64,000 nt of DNA from positions 806,001-870,000 of the forward strand of contig JAXRKN010000037.1 of assembly GCA_038502055.1 (NCBI GenBank). The letters run 5' to 3'. The DNA is from Tanytarsus gracilentus (taxonomy: Eukaryota > Arthropoda > Insecta > Diptera > Chironomidae). Below, piece by piece: positions 13,133-27,032 of the stretch (within the stretch, counting starts at the first letter, position 1; each line of letters starts with the position of its first letter). The translations under genes were made by a program, and so were the position numbers. The notes under the pieces were generated by a model that did not search any database, was not told the DNA's origin, and worked only from the letters and a program-made list of their open reading frames with translations.

Positions 13133-16100
13133 CAGATATTAATAATCAAGCAGTTGATTTAATTTATAAATTAAATATTAGGTCCAGTTTTGTTGCTTAT
13201 ATATATTCGCTGAGGGCTTTGTTGAAATAATTTAGGCATAAAAAATATTTTCTCAAATGACAAGGATTTTTTAAATTAGAAGAAAAAAAATCTCTAAACC
13301 TAAAATTGATAATTTAAAGAAAAATAAATTTGATTGATTAAGAAAATAATTTATTCTGTAAAAATTCTTTTAAGATATTTACAAATGTAAAAAAAAACTC
13401 AAACTGCTGCGAAACAAAATTAAAAGTTTAAAAAATAAAGTTAGGGAAAATGTTTCCAAGAGGAGTTGTGAAAACAAAAGACAAAACAATCTTCTTTTTG
13501 TGGATGAGCAATCTCTCTTGTTTTAAAGAGAAATATAGGAAAGAATGAAAAAAAATTTGATGTGGGTAATGCCCAAAAGGTTTCGTTATAGGCTAATCGA
13601 ATATGTTTCATAAAAAATCAACTCTAAAGTCAGTATAATGTTAATAAAATGGGATCACACACAATTTTTTAAATCAAAAGTGTAATTAAAAAAGTTGTCA
13701 TTCATTAAATTATTGAGAATCATTAATTAAAGATTCAAACACCAAAAATTATAACTTAATTGTTAAAAAAGATAATTCGCAATTACATTCGAGTAGTAGA
13801 GAAAAATATGCTTTAGAGATCTCTCTTGAAAGTTAACTTAAATTTCGCTTAAATTAGAAAAGGAATTAAAAATTCAAACATCCGTTGAAATTTGCTGTAA
13901 ATTACATTCATTTTAAATTGTCATGATTACACATTGTCGATATCTCATTCTCTGCATTGCGATTATTGTATGAAATGAAAGCAGCTCGGAGTAAATACTA
14001 GAGTAATTATTAAGTTGCTATCTAAATTGTTCATGTTCTATTAAGCTTTTTGATTGCATAATTCTCATCAGACATGAAGCCAGCAAGTGCGCGCGCGAAT
14101 GGTCGAGCGAATTCTTTTCCAACACATTTTAATTCACTGCTCCCGCTACCGCTTCCATACTGACCTTTTACATTAACAGAGGTTACAATATATATTATGA
14201 ATAATTAAAATCGGTCACGATCGCTTTTTGTGTGTGTATATTACGAATATGATAGGAAGCCGTTGCGAGACAGCTTTTGTCCAAACAGATATAATTTTCA
14301 GTAATTAAAATTTGCCCTCTGCCCAGTGAGTAAACTATGATTATAAAATTGCGTATTTAAAAATTATTTAAACATCTCTTACTGGTCTCTTGATATTCCT
14401 AACGTAGCTTTAGTTCCAACCCCATTCATGATTGAAAAAGAAAGTAAAAATTTTGTGCAATGCGACTTTACATTGCATGTGCTTTAAATTGCACGAAAAA
14501 TCGCTCTATAGAGATTTTTTTTTATAAAAATCAATTTTTCTTGCAACCATAAGAACGTAAAAAATTGAGTAGACTTAATAAATAAACGAGCTTTACTACA
14601 CAAAATAACAACCATCAGCAGCAACAATAAGCCACATAATTTCGAATTATTACGCATCGGTGAATGCTTAAATGTTTGATATTGGAAAGAAGATAAGACT
14701 ATTTTCGACTATTAAGAATCAAGAATCTGGTCTACGTGCAAATGTTTTGTTTTCTCAATGCCAATAAAACCTGCACACAACTTTTCTGCTCAGAACATTT
14801 CCCTCTCAATTTGTTTCCCTTCCAAATTTCACTACATCTAAATTTAATTTATTTTACACATAATATTTAATAACATGCCTCCATACTGATGAATGGAGAA
14901 TTTATATTTTAAATTGAAGCGCCATCATCCAGTAAATAAATAAAAAAATTCATCGCCAATGCAATTGTTTTTTCTGCAACAACAAATTTAACTTTTTTTT
15001 ATTGAATTGCATTGAAGCGAGCAATGATGATGATCATGATGATGTGTGTACATTACACGGCGCTACATGAAAATATGAAAAAACTACAATGATTGCCAAA
15101 TGAGAAATTTATTGACATAAGGTTTTTATAAGGTGTATGAAAATGCTTGAATGCGAGTGAAAAATGCGATACATTTTTACTAAATTGTCTTTCCTCAATA
15201 TAAATTTAAGCAATTTTTTTTTCTGCTACGGAATAACAATTGATTTTAAGTAATACAAAAACTTTATCCATATTCAAAAATGAATCAGTGGTTAATTTTC
15301 ATTGAAAAGGGAACTAATAAAAAAAATTGTGGTCGGGAATTTTCAATTTTAAAGAAAGTTTAAATTTTTAATCTACAAAATTCTTTTTAACTCAATTTTT
15401 TCACATGAGCGCTCGAATATTTCAAAAAAAAAAAAGAATAAAGTTCACTTTGACGAACAAATCAATAAACTAAAGAAATACTTGTACATTTTTTGTACTT
15501 ATTACGAATACCAATTTGCAACTCTGTAGGTCATAATGATTTTTTCAAGATATTAAAAAATAATTTAAAAAAATATTTGATGAAAAATGAATAAAATTCG
15601 TAAATTAAAATATAATTTTGACATTTTCTTGTTTCTTTTCAGGTTTTTTGAGTTTAAATAAAAAATGTTTGTGTCGTGTAAATTTCATCGTTTAAAATTT
15701 TGATTCATATTATTTTTTTAATTTTTAATCATAAGATTTCTAAAAAAGAATTACATATTACTCATGTTTGAATTGATATTTAGTTGTATAGTGTGTAAAA
15801 GTTAAAATATTTACAGGAATATTTACTGAAATTTGTCACAACTGCAAATATTTTGTTATTAAATTTACAGAATTGTGTAAAATAAATTAAAATTCCTACC
15901 GAAAAACAAAACTATAATTTAGTATTACAATAGATTTTGCTGATATAAACAAAAAATATTATCTTTTGTAATTTTTATGAACCTGTGTCATTCGAAGGAA
16001 TCTTCCACACAGAAGTTGATAGTGTTCATGAAAATCATTGTTTCATATCATAATGGTTTACAATTAGAAGACCTATAATTCCGTCTTATCACCATTTTTT

Positions 16101-16679
16101 TATCTTTCTTTTCAGTGATTCAATAAAAAATCAAAGAAATAAAAATAATTATTATTGCGTGCGAAAATTTTATCAACCGTTGGTGATGGAATAAAATCCT
16201 AAAAAGTATTTTTTTTCGGTTGTGATAAAAAATCGACAAAATTAAAAAAATACAAAAAACAATTAGCACACCTCTAAATACACTAAATATTTGGCAAACA
16301 ATTAATTTTAATTAATCAGTTGACTATTTCACACTTTTTAAAAGAATCCAAAAATTTCACAGTCAACTTTGCAATGATTCATTAATAATAATTATAAGGA
16401 AATTCATCAGATGATTATTACTCACCTACAATTTATTCTGTAAGAATTCAGTTGAACTTTGAGCATTCATTCCACAATGCAAGTTTGTAACGTTTTTAAA
16501 TAATTTGAAATCTTCACCACCCTCTACGAAATAAAAATGGCAGCAGGAAAGAAAATTAAAGAAGAAATTTAAAAGTTTAAGAAGTCATTGAAAAGTTAAT
16601 AAATTTGGTTCAGAATTAATAAATTAAGATGAAATAAATTATTCTATTAATAAAATATTATGACTTATTCTAATTTCTA
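13133..16679. other. GlcT 3' UTR and AT-rich intergenic DNA
   Basis: No gene is seen. AATAAA-like signals follow the GlcT stop (for example near 13322). The rest is AT-rich with poly-A and poly-T runs and no long open frame. Confidence 0.6.
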
Positions 16680-17265
16680 TGAATCCATGCCCATTTTTAT
16701 CGAGCCGACACTATAGTTTTTTGCGTCCCAGTTTCTTTTCTCTTTCCTCCTCCTCGTCCGTCCGTTTGTGTGTGTTCCTCTGCAAGCGAGTCTCGGTCCT
16801 GGGTGGTTCTGTTTTCGCTGTTCTTGTCTTTGTGCGGCCTATTTTTTTGTTGCCTTGGTCTGCATGGGCTTTTTTCATCATTTTCTCTTTTGGTTCTGGG
16901 TTTTGAGTCTATTTGCAGGTCATTGGCTTATTCGTCTTGACCAGGATCATTGAATATGCTTTTCGAGTCGTGACCATAGGTCGTGCCAGAGCCATATGTC
17001 CTTTTTCAGAACTTGGCTTCTGGTTCTTGATCGTGATTGGAAGGAATTAATGAATAGACGATTTTTGAGGAATGTCCATCATGGCCGGCCAGCAGTGCCA
17101 CGGACAGCCAAAATGTCCATTTTTCAGAACTATGCTTCATGGGTTCGTTGAACTCGTATTGGACCGGAATCTAATGACATAGCGATTTTTGAGGAATGGT
17201 CGAACAGGACTGTCACGGACAGCCAAAGTGTCCGGATTGACTTAAACTCATTTTTTATGCACTTG
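16680..17265 (+). repeat. Repeat-derived block with about two 115-bp tandem units
   Basis: Base composition changes sharply here: the first part (about 16680-16960) is T/G/C-rich, unlike the flanks. From 16997 a unit beginning TGTCC is repeated at 17114 and again starts at 17229, a period of 115-117 bp. Each full unit contains CGATTTTTGAGGAATG and, further on, CACGGACAGCCAAA. The reverse complement of the core (GCCGGCCATGATGG, ATTCCTCAAAAATCG) recurs at about 54058-54300 in this window, so this is a dispersed family. A 75-codon open frame at 16679-16906 has no recognisable domain and is not called a gene. Confidence 0.6.
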
Positions 17266-17537
17266 ATTTTCAAACACTGATCTGTTACAAGTGGGTTACG
17301 CGGCAACACCCACGTGTGGGTTTTGAAACATTTTTTTAGATTTTAGATGAAGAGTGTTCTAACGAGAGATATTTGCATTAGGTCGTATTGACTAGTTTTT
17401 AGGAGAGAAAATATGATATTTTATTATCCAAGCCAATAAGGAGCAAAAGTTGTGTAAACTCAATTAGCACAAATCATCAGACGCACCCAAAAATGCTGGC
17501 AGATGAAAATTGATTCTGTCTGTCGCGCAAATAAAAG

Positions 17538-20500
17538 ATGGATGAAAATAGAGATTTGCCAGATTTATATTCGTTTCTCGTTGAAGCTGAGCTCCAACAA
17601 TATTATACATCGCTAAAGTGAGTAAGATTGGATGTGATTTGTGGAAAATTGTGGCATTCCTTCTCATGTCCGCAATTTCTCATTGAAAAAAAGTTCAATG
17701 AAACATGAGAGCGGAAGAAAAACATGAGAAGGAAAGAAATCACAACAACAGCGCAATATATTGAAAATGAGAGCAAATGTCTTTATTTGAATGGGACATG
17801 ATTTTTTTTCTCTTCTATTTCCAGAAATGAGCTAAAAATATCCGCCATCCATCAGCTGAAATATGCAACCGATCAAGACTTTCGCACAATTGGCTTTAGT
17901 AGACCCGAAATTCGGAGACTTCATAAATTCTACGATAAATATTGCTCTCAAGGATACTTGAGTAAGATCAAACGTTTACTGCAAACACCAGTGACGGCAA
18001 ACAGAAAAGATGAGGTGAGTTAAAAAATTAAAAAAAATTAACGGTTTTATTAAAATATTTTTTAGTGTCTCACAGTGGCATCGCCATCAAATGTGGAACA
18101 TATGAAAGCACCTCATTCGCCAAATAAGAATAAGGCACCGAGCAACAAGCATATCATTCCGCTCGATTCAATCTTCGTCAATAAGCAGTTGGGAGTGGGT
18201 GAGTTTGGCATTGTACAGCAGGGTGTTTGGACAAATGGCAATGAAAGAATTCAAGTCGCCATCAAATGCCTTTGCCGAGAGCGCATGCAGAGCAATCCAA
18301 TGGAATTCCTAAAGGAAGCGGCAATAATGCATTCAATTGATCACGAAAATATCGTGCGACTTTATGGCGTTGTGCTCTCGACGGATTCGCTTATGCTTGT
18401 CACAGAACTTGCACCGCTGAGATCTCTCTTGGAATGCTTGAAAGATTCTGACTTGAGGGTTAAATTTTTAACTGTTCCCGTTCTATGTGATTTCGCTCAG
18501 CAAATGTGAGTGTTTGCAGAAGTCAAATAATTTCGTGTCTAATTGCTTTTTTCCTCTGTCTCTTTTCAAATAGATGCAATGGAATGATGTATCTTGAGAA
18601 CAATCGGCTCATTCATAGAGATTTAGCCGCGAGAAATATTTTAGTTTTCAACAAGAATAAAGTCAAGATAAGTGACTTTGGATTGAGTCGTGCTTTGGGC
18701 GTTGGAAAAGATTATTATAAAACAAACTTTAATGTTAATTTGAAAGTGAGTTTAATTAATTAAATTTAAGCATAAAATTCAATTTTAATATATTTTAGCT
18801 TCCCATCGCGTGGTGTTCACCGGAATGTGTGAACTACTTAAAATTCACATCAGCTAGTGATGTATGGGCGTATGGTGTATGCCTCTGGGAGATGTTCTCA
18901 TACGGCTTCCAACCTTGGCCAGCTTTTACAGGCCATCAAATACTTGAAGCAATTGATAAACCGAATTTTCAAAGACTGGAACAACCTGAGTGTTGCCCCA
19001 GAGAATATTATAATCTCATGTTAAAGTGCTGGGAACACGATCCCCTAAAGCGACCGAAATTCACAGAAATATATGAAATATTACCGGATATCAAGCCGGA
19101 GCAGTTGAAGACAGTATCACAGTGCATTGAGCTGAAAAAAGATAATTTGACATATCGACAGGGTGACATCATTACCGTGCTTGATAAATCGACAAATTCA
19201 CCCTATTGGCTTGGCGTCCTGCACAGTGGTCGTTGTGGAATTTTTAATCCTGCAAATACCGTTGCCCACATTGACAGTCTTCCATCATCCACGCTCAGTA
19301 GCAGCGGCAGCAACGGAAGTCAAAATCAACTTAGTGGCTTCATTCGAAATACTCTCGAGAGAAATAGCAAACGAAAACTCAAGCCAGAAATGATTTCGAG
19401 CCCACAAAATGATTTAAAGCACACCGGACACGTCGGCATTGACGGAGCATATTTCGGTAATGTTGCTTTCTTATCAAATCCCCAAACGTACCATAAACTT
19501 CCACGACAAGTTGTCACACCTTATAAGCCATCCGAAGATTTAGAAAATACACCATTGCTCCTTCCACCCACTCCAACATCTCCCGGGTCTGCAACTCAAA
19601 CTGGCAGTGCTTATTTCTCAGAATCTTCAAATCTTTTAACTAATGATGCGAGCAATCACAATGAATCACTTTCATTGGACTTTCAACGTATTACAACAAC
19701 AACTCGGGCATCTTCATCTTTCAGTGATTCTAATCCTTTTGCGCAATCAGATCATCAACTTTGGACAACTGACATGGGCAAGAATTTTACGAGCGTAAGT
19801 TTTTTATGACTTTATAAAAAAGACATGAACTGTATTTAATCCATCACAGCTTCCGACGGACAAAAAGTTATGGGACAGCCAAGATCCTCACGACTATCAT
19901 GAAATATCCGATGATGAGATGATGCAAAATGAAAAAGAAGTATTTGACTTTGGTCCATCTCTCCTTGACGAAATGGACATGATGTTTCGTTCGATGTCGG
20001 CATCAAATACATCTCATGATGCACCACCGCTCACACCGAACTTTGATAATGTCAATAAGCGAAATGAGTTGACTGAACTAAATTCTAAATTAGTTCGTAA
20101 GAATTCGGGAAATAGTAGCGGAATCACTGCGGGTAAGACTAGCAATTCGCAAATTTATTGAAATTTAATACTTTCTGTCATTATAATCAACAGCTGCCAC
20201 TTACAAGAGCAAGAAGAAGGCAACGACAATGAAACCAATATCGGTGAAAGACGAAAAGTTACTTAATCAAGCCATTGAAATTGCCAATGAGATGAGTGCG
20301 AGGTAATGCCATTTAATGATGATTGATGGATTTTTCCAAACACTCACTTTTTTCTCATTCCATTCAGATCCATGACAGATCTCGATCAAAATATAGCAAC
20401 GCAGAGTCCGAAGAAAAAATTCAGTTTCCGTTTTCCCAACCTTAGTCACTCAACCGGACATGAACGTGATGGATTATCGAGTAATGCCACAAATGGACAT

Positions 20501-23193
20501 TCATCGAGCCATCAGCAGAACACCAACTCCAAGGAAAAGAGGAATTTTACACAAGAAGCTAAAAATGCGCCAGATTTGCAAGTGAGTTTGAATTTCTTTT
20601 TTTAATGTATATCCACGTGGCTATTTTATGGTGAATGTAATTGGTTAAAAAATTATTAATGTGATTTTTGCGGGAAAGGTTCAACGAAAGTAGAATTTTT
20701 TAAACCAATAATTTAAAATAGATTAATTTGAAATATTTGGGCCACACATTAAAAAGTTTAAAAAATTTAGTTTAAAAATTGAAAGTGGTGGAAAGTAAAA
20801 GTTCTTAATTAAATTTCTCTTTCTAAAAAAATAAAAAATCTTCCGCTTTCCTATCTTGTCCTCTCGAAAAAATAAAAAAATATCTAATTACTAACCATTG
20901 CGCGCATAAATCACAATCACTTTTTTGTACACCCCAAAATTAAAAAAGCAAATTGACGAAAGCTATCTCCATGATGATATTGTTAATCTCTAACCATAAT
21001 GATGATGTTATAGTCTCTCTTGCCAACTAATTTAGCTTTTATTTATATTTCTATCTCTGTAAGTACCATGTGACTAATGACAACTTTCAATTACCACACT
21101 CATCTTCTACCTCACTAACCAACAAAAAAATCATCATTAAATCTTTTTGTGTTTGTACTTTCTCATAATTTCTTATGCTTCTGGTATTTTTTATGATTTA
21201 CGCTTATGTTTAGCGCTTTCGATCGTTGACCGAAATTGAGGGCTCAAAATATTCTCGCGACATAAAAATTCCAATGTTCGACAAAAAGACTTCAGATTTT
21301 TGCTTTGAGAGATCTCGCGAGATTTTCAATAAACCTCTCAACTTTTCTATTGACTTGAACGCTTCAACGCCAGATAAACGTGATTTTGACAAAAAGACAC
21401 GTGACTTAATTGGGGAAAATTTGATGGATATTGAAAATACCTTAAATGCATTAAACTTAGATTTTATGCAAGCATTTAATGAACTCGAAAAGACAGACTC
21501 AGCAGAGACATTGTTTGGTGATCACTTCTTGTTTGAAAATAACTTGAAGAGTGTGCAAAATTTCAATAAGACAAAATTCAATGACATTGACAATATTAAA
21601 AAAGTTAATAGCATCACCTCATCGGCAGCAGCTAAAAAGTCTGCAACTAGAGATTATTATTCGCCCTTAGAAAAGCACTCAAATACTTCCGATAAGTCCT
21701 TTAGTCCTAGAGATTCCACCAAGACTACACCGAATAGTTTTAGTCCACAGGAAAATGCTGCCTTAACGCGTGGCTTCTCCTTTAATTATCCAACGAAAAG
21801 TCGAAATTATTTCCTCTCACCCACCAAGCGAATGTTCACTAATCAACAGCAATTTTTGAATCAACTTCGTAAATATGATGAGGCAAAAACTAATAACATT
21901 ACTGCCACTGGACACCGCCAACGATCGATGTCTTTCACTGAAAATTTTGAAATTAAATCGCCAAATATAATTAAGGCGGCAGGTATCGCTAAAATGAATA
22001 ATATCAAGTCAATTGAGGGCAAGAAGACGGGCTCATTGGACGAGGAATATAATCGTAATAGTCTCTTCCTTCCGACCACAAACAACATTAGTCAGATGAT
22101 GACTTCAATGACGGAAAAGCCGAGAAATATAATTACATACAAGCCAAAGAGTAGACGAGCTCGTAATTTGCGTCGCTTGAGCTATAATCCGCTCAACATG
22201 ATCAATTCATCATCGTCAAGCAGTGAAAGTGATTTGGAAAAGAGTATCGCACTCTCAGAATGTGATATTCGTTCTAAAATGTACTCTTCACGCTACACAA
22301 AACGCTTCATGAATAGAAAGTCACGTAGAGTCATCACTCAAGATGGCACTGCTGGCTATTATCGAAGTGAGAACTCTCAATATAGCAATAGCAGCAATCC
22401 GAATGTCAATAATGGCATTGATGCCAAGATTTATGGATCAAATTCTTCTATTAAGAGTGCGCCACACTATAATCATGTGCAAGACGAACCACCTCAATTT
22501 GTTGGTGAAGATAAAGCAACTTTGAGTAGCAGCGATTTAGATTCGGATGAAGAATTAAATAACACATCATTGATTGAACAACAAAGAGCAAACGTATCAC
22601 CGAAAGATACCAGAACTTTAACGCCCACACCGCAACAGCAATTTTCATCCAATTTTAATAATATTTACGAGTTTGTTGGAAAATGTTTCAATAGAAATTT
22701 TGGGCTGGTACGAAATGGTGAACCAGATATGAAGCAGCCACAAAAACAAATGAATTTTCAAAATTATCGACGTCCAAAAATTTCAAATTCTCATCTTGAT
22801 CTGCTCTATACGGATTTTGATGTCTCAAAGTTGACGGGAAAATCACCAACAACTCAAAGTTACTTTGACATTATTGACTATGATAATGTAAGCAAGAAAT
22901 CAGGAATTTCAACCTTACGACCGAATGACTTTAAACGTGGCGGTGCATTTCAGTGGCCAGATAAAATTGATGGAACGACAGTGAAGCAAAATGATTTGAT
23001 ATGGGAGTTGCAGAAGCAGCATGAGCTTGATCTGAAAGAGAAAGAGGAAAGAAGGAAGCAGCAGCGAAAAATTATGATCGAAACATTGAAAAAATCCACT
23101 TACTCAGGCTCGTCATCGGGCACAGAAGAAAACAATTCAATTAGTTATTGTCGCCAGACAAACAGTTACATGCCACCCAGTCCCGCACCATAA
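17538..23193 (+). CDS. Ack-like: Ack-like (ACK-family) tyrosine kinase, isoform with the 660-codon terminal exon
   Basis: This is a non-receptor tyrosine kinase of the activated-Cdc42 kinase family. Exons are 17538-17617, 17825-18014, 18066-18505, 18574-18745, 18799-19794, 19850-20132, 20194-20302, 20368-20581 and 21214-23193. Phases match throughout and give 1487 residues. Domains in order: N-terminal SAM-like domain (residues about 1-80); kinase with glycine loop LGVGEFG (132-138), Lys about 157 in VAIK, catalytic loop HRDLAARN (from 251), DFG at 271-273 and twin activation-loop tyrosines in GKDYYKT; an SH3 domain (TYRQGDIITVL to GIFNPANTV); then a CRIB-like Cdc42-binding motif (ISSPQNDLKHTGHVG). 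The last exon is a low-complexity Ser/Asn/Lys-rich tail ending PPSPAP and a stop. The ATG at 17538 begins the SAM domain directly. Confidence 0.88.
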
Positions 23194-26100
23194 AATTGCA
23201 TCAAACATACATTTCCGTCCCTTATATTCCCCGAGTAGCACTTAGACATGACTTTTCACACACGTGTTGTTGATTGTTGAAATTGATAAAATGCAAATAC
23301 CTCCTAAAATTATAATTATCATGTGAAATTAAATATATATTTCATTTACCCAGTGAACATGATTTCATGGCCGAAAGCATTCGAATAAAAAATTCTTGGG
23401 CAATTATCAAAAAAGTTCTGAATGATCCACAATTTAAAAACTGACACTCGTGTGGAAAAATTCCAAGAAGCTGTCATTAAACAAGCTTAAAATATCTCAC
23501 CATATTTACTTCTATTGCTCACTGGGTTATTTTCAATTATCACATAAAATCGCCTTATTGTCCGTACAATGAGTGTGAGTAATCTTGAAAGGTGTCGTTT
23601 GAATGACCCTTCAATACATGAAACATATCGCTCCCCTTATCTCCCATGATGAACATACACACGCTCTATTCTTTGGTCATAATCAATAATATTGTCATCA
23701 TAATCGCCTTCTTCTATATGCCCACAAGTAGTTTTTTGAAAAAGTTATAAAAGCACACACACGATCCCCTCACAATGTCTGTTGAGATGTCTCCAACTTG
23801 AGTTAATTGTGTGTAAATATTCTCCACATAAATATATATATTTGAAAAAGATTATTGAGAGGTTCTTTTGGATTCTAGGTGCAGCATCTGCGAGTTAAAA
23901 ATATTATGTATAAAGTGCTGCAATTAATCTGTCATATGTTATGTAGTTACATTGCAAAATGCATCACAGTAGTTTTTGCGCATTATTTAATGGAAAAAAT
24001 AGCTCTCTATATATCGATTAATTATCAATAACATTTCAATACATTGACTCGTGGGCATTGAAAATAATGATGAGGAAATTTGAAGTGAAAATTGGAAGAA
24101 TCGTGACTTGCTTAAAAAGGTCTCAAGCGGAGTTATTTCCTGTAGTGTTTTACGTAACAAAAGTGAGAAACTTTTTACAACTTTTTGTTGTTTCTTAAAT
24201 GGAGTAAATAAATAAATTTTCCTGGATTTTTTAAATTGTCAATTTTAATTTAAAAAATCAATAAATTTTAGCTAATAAAAAAATTTTCTCGGTGTAAATC
24301 CGCCAACATGAAAACTGCACAAATAAAAGATGAAAGAGATTAAATTTTCAACAAGTTTTCACGTTGCATTCTCATGCCCATGCACGTCTTCTTCTTCCTC
24401 ATTTCCAATGTTACGTAAAAAAGTTCATGACAAATAAAAAAAGAAGCTTAAATAATTTTATTACAAATGCAATATGCACGAGCATAATCTTAAAGCTATG
24501 TAAAATGCATTGCGCAGCATAAAATATGTGAAATGAAATCGAAAGTGATTTTCTCTACAGGTGAATTATGAGATTGAGTAGGACTCATTTTCTCTCGACT
24601 TTATTACTGTTTGTTTCTACATACATTGTTATTAAAGTTCCATTAAGGCAAATTAATTTAAGCAAAAGTATTCACGAGACTTTTTTCCGAAAAGTAATAC
24701 TATTTTGAATTTCGCAACTTTAAAGCACAAATCGTTTCTTTTTCTTGTTAGCTCGCGAACTTTTTCGCACGTCATTTGACGAAGTTTTTAGAAAGATGAA
24801 AATTATCTTGATGTATGACGAAGAAAATCAATCAGCATGTGATTTAATGAATATAAAAAAAGATAATCAATGAACTATTTTTGGCAATAATAAATTCAAA
24901 TATGAAAAATCTCGTCATCAAGTGTAATCGAATTTTAATTATTTTTCTCTTGCTGTTTGTAGAAATTTGTTTTAAAAATTCTGCAGCATTTTTATGTGAA
25001 TGAGAACTTTAGAAGGAAAAATGCAATAAAAATTTGGCAAAAGTCACTCAACTTAAATAGTGATATACTTTGCATCAAATTACCAGTTAATCAAGTTTTA
25101 AATAACCACAAAAAAAATGGACAGGCACAAAAATACCTTTAGCAAAAAAAAGTTAATTAATTTACTACAGCTAAAAAACTAACCACTATTAATTTAGTTT
25201 AATCCAAAAATACTCTGCTGAAAAACAAACACAAAAATGAAACTGAAATAAAAATACAAATAGCATGAATGACTAACCTCTAAAAACTATTTTTGAATTT
25301 TTTTTAAAATTTTAAGTAAGATTTTTATCATTTTTCATCATTTGTTTATTTCTCATTCTCATCTCTAACAACTCTCCACAACGATCCCTTCCATCATTCC
25401 TAAATCCCTTCCGCTGCAACAAATTCTCATTCACAGAGCTCGATAACAACAGAAAACTCTCTCGCCTACAAGTCGCTGGTTGAAGATCCGCAGGAATTAT
25501 TTTTTATGAGGCCAACATCCAGTGAAAAAAATGAAGAGAAAAATTCAACACTGCCTCGTCACAATGACAGCTCGCCATTAGAACACGTTCCTCAGCAAAC
25601 TAAATCGGCAACTTTAAGTAAACTCTTAAGAATTACTAAAGAAGATTCATCGAGTCCTTTGAAGGCATTGCGAGAAATTGGAAAGCCTCGACTGAAGATG
25701 TTGCCATCAGTTGGAAGCGAAAGTGTAAACTCAACAACATTTTTACTCGATCATGATTGTGAGAATCCTTGTGAGACGCCAAGTTATATGGCGAATGCAA
25801 ATGGAAATTTCCCACTAAATGAGCCTCCACCAAAACTTGAACCTATAAGTGCTGAAAATGCACTGCCACTACCACCACGTGATCGAAGTAATTTACACCT
25901 GAATGTCACACAAAAGAGACACGTTAGAAAGCATCCATTGATAATTCCTGCCATGGCCACTCAAAGGACTCTCGATAAAATAAATCAAGTGACACCGGTC
26001 GAGGATAAAACTGAAGTTTTTACTGTGGCAGAAAAGTCGCCCTCAAAATCGTTCGAAATTAATGATGATGACGACGATGATGATGTGTTTGAGGACTTAA

Positions 26101-27032
26101 AAAAGGAAATGAAAATTTCACAAGAGTTTGAACAAAATGTCAATAATAATTATGGCATGATAAAGCCTCAAAACTACACGAAAGAATTTATCGAAAATAA
26201 TTTTCCGTACGAAGCCAGAACTTATCAGAACGTTGAAGATTTTCAAAAGAGGTTTTCGAGTCACGACGAAGCCGACACTGCATCGCTGCACTTTGAATCC
26301 ATTTTAGAGGACGAGAGTGCCGCAAAAATATCCGACGATATGGTCGACGGTTGCTTTGGAATCTATGAAGGCGATAAAAGCAATCAAGCACCTGTTATTC
26401 CTTCTTCATCGAACTCCAATTTATCCAGTGGAAATAACGGCTTATCATTTAAGTTGAACGACGGCAAAAAAATCCTTTCATCCTCAATCGATGCGAAGAA
26501 GAATGAATTTTGTCAAAAATATCCGAAATATAAAATGCCACGAAATGAACTCGCGAGCAACGCTCTCTTTAACAAAATCAAAGAGTCTGTCGAGATGGCA
26601 GCGATGGTTGACGGCGAGTGTGAGGTTGAGCTCGATACGGAGGAGAAGCAGTGTGAATTAAAAAAGTCAATTAATCACGTAAGTTGCGAAGATTTGCTAG
26701 ACTTTTCGGTCAGTCCAAAAGGGCCGCAACGAGGCAGCGAGAGTGACGAAGTACGCATCATGATAAAACATTTCGGCACCAAGGTTGTTTAAATATTGTT
26801 TGACTTCATTAGTGTACATTATTTCATATGTAATTTTTTTTCTTCTTCTTCTTCGTAATGTGTACAATAGGTGACGCTGGAAAGATGTCTGCTGACATTA
26901 GACTTCATCAATTGGGATTTGCAGAAAGCCATTAAGCTTTGTAAGTTGCAAAATCTTCACCCGAATAAATCACTTCAGGATTGTCTTGAGCAGCTGGAAC
27001 CACATTGGGATTTAAATTTAGTATCAACTTAG
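17538..27032 (+). CDS. Ack-like: Ack-like tyrosine kinase, alternative isoform ending in a UBA-like domain
   Basis: This isoform shares the first eight exons (17538-20581), then skips the 21214-23193 exon and continues with 25437-26783 and 26871-27032. Both the 21214 and 25437 acceptors are phase 0 after the donor at 20582, so either can be used, giving 1487 or 1330 residues. The alternative tail contains a polyproline SH3-ligand motif (LPLPPRDR), the basic stretch KRHVRKHPLIIP, an acidic run (NDDDDDDD) and, in the last exon, a UBA-like fold (VTLERCLLTLDFINWDLQKA). ACK-family kinases typically end in a ubiquitin-binding UBA domain. The donor after 26783 is weak (GTTGTT). If it is not used, translation stops two codons later without the UBA. 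Which tail is used when is unknown. AATAAA at about 27479 is a candidate polyadenylation signal. Confidence 0.8.
23194..25436. other. Ack-like: 3' UTR of the short-tail Ack-like isoform and intron sequence
   Basis: No coding exon is seen. AATAAA at about 23384 and later A-rich signals could end the transcript that uses the 21214-23193 exon. For the other isoform the whole stretch is spliced out as part of a 4.9 kb intron. A good CT-rich tract precedes the acceptor at 25436. Confidence 0.6.

Noticed and set aside
16679..16906. 75-codon frame resembling a hydrophobic membrane protein
   Set aside because: The hydrophobicity comes from T-rich repeat sequence; there is no start context, domain or exon partner.
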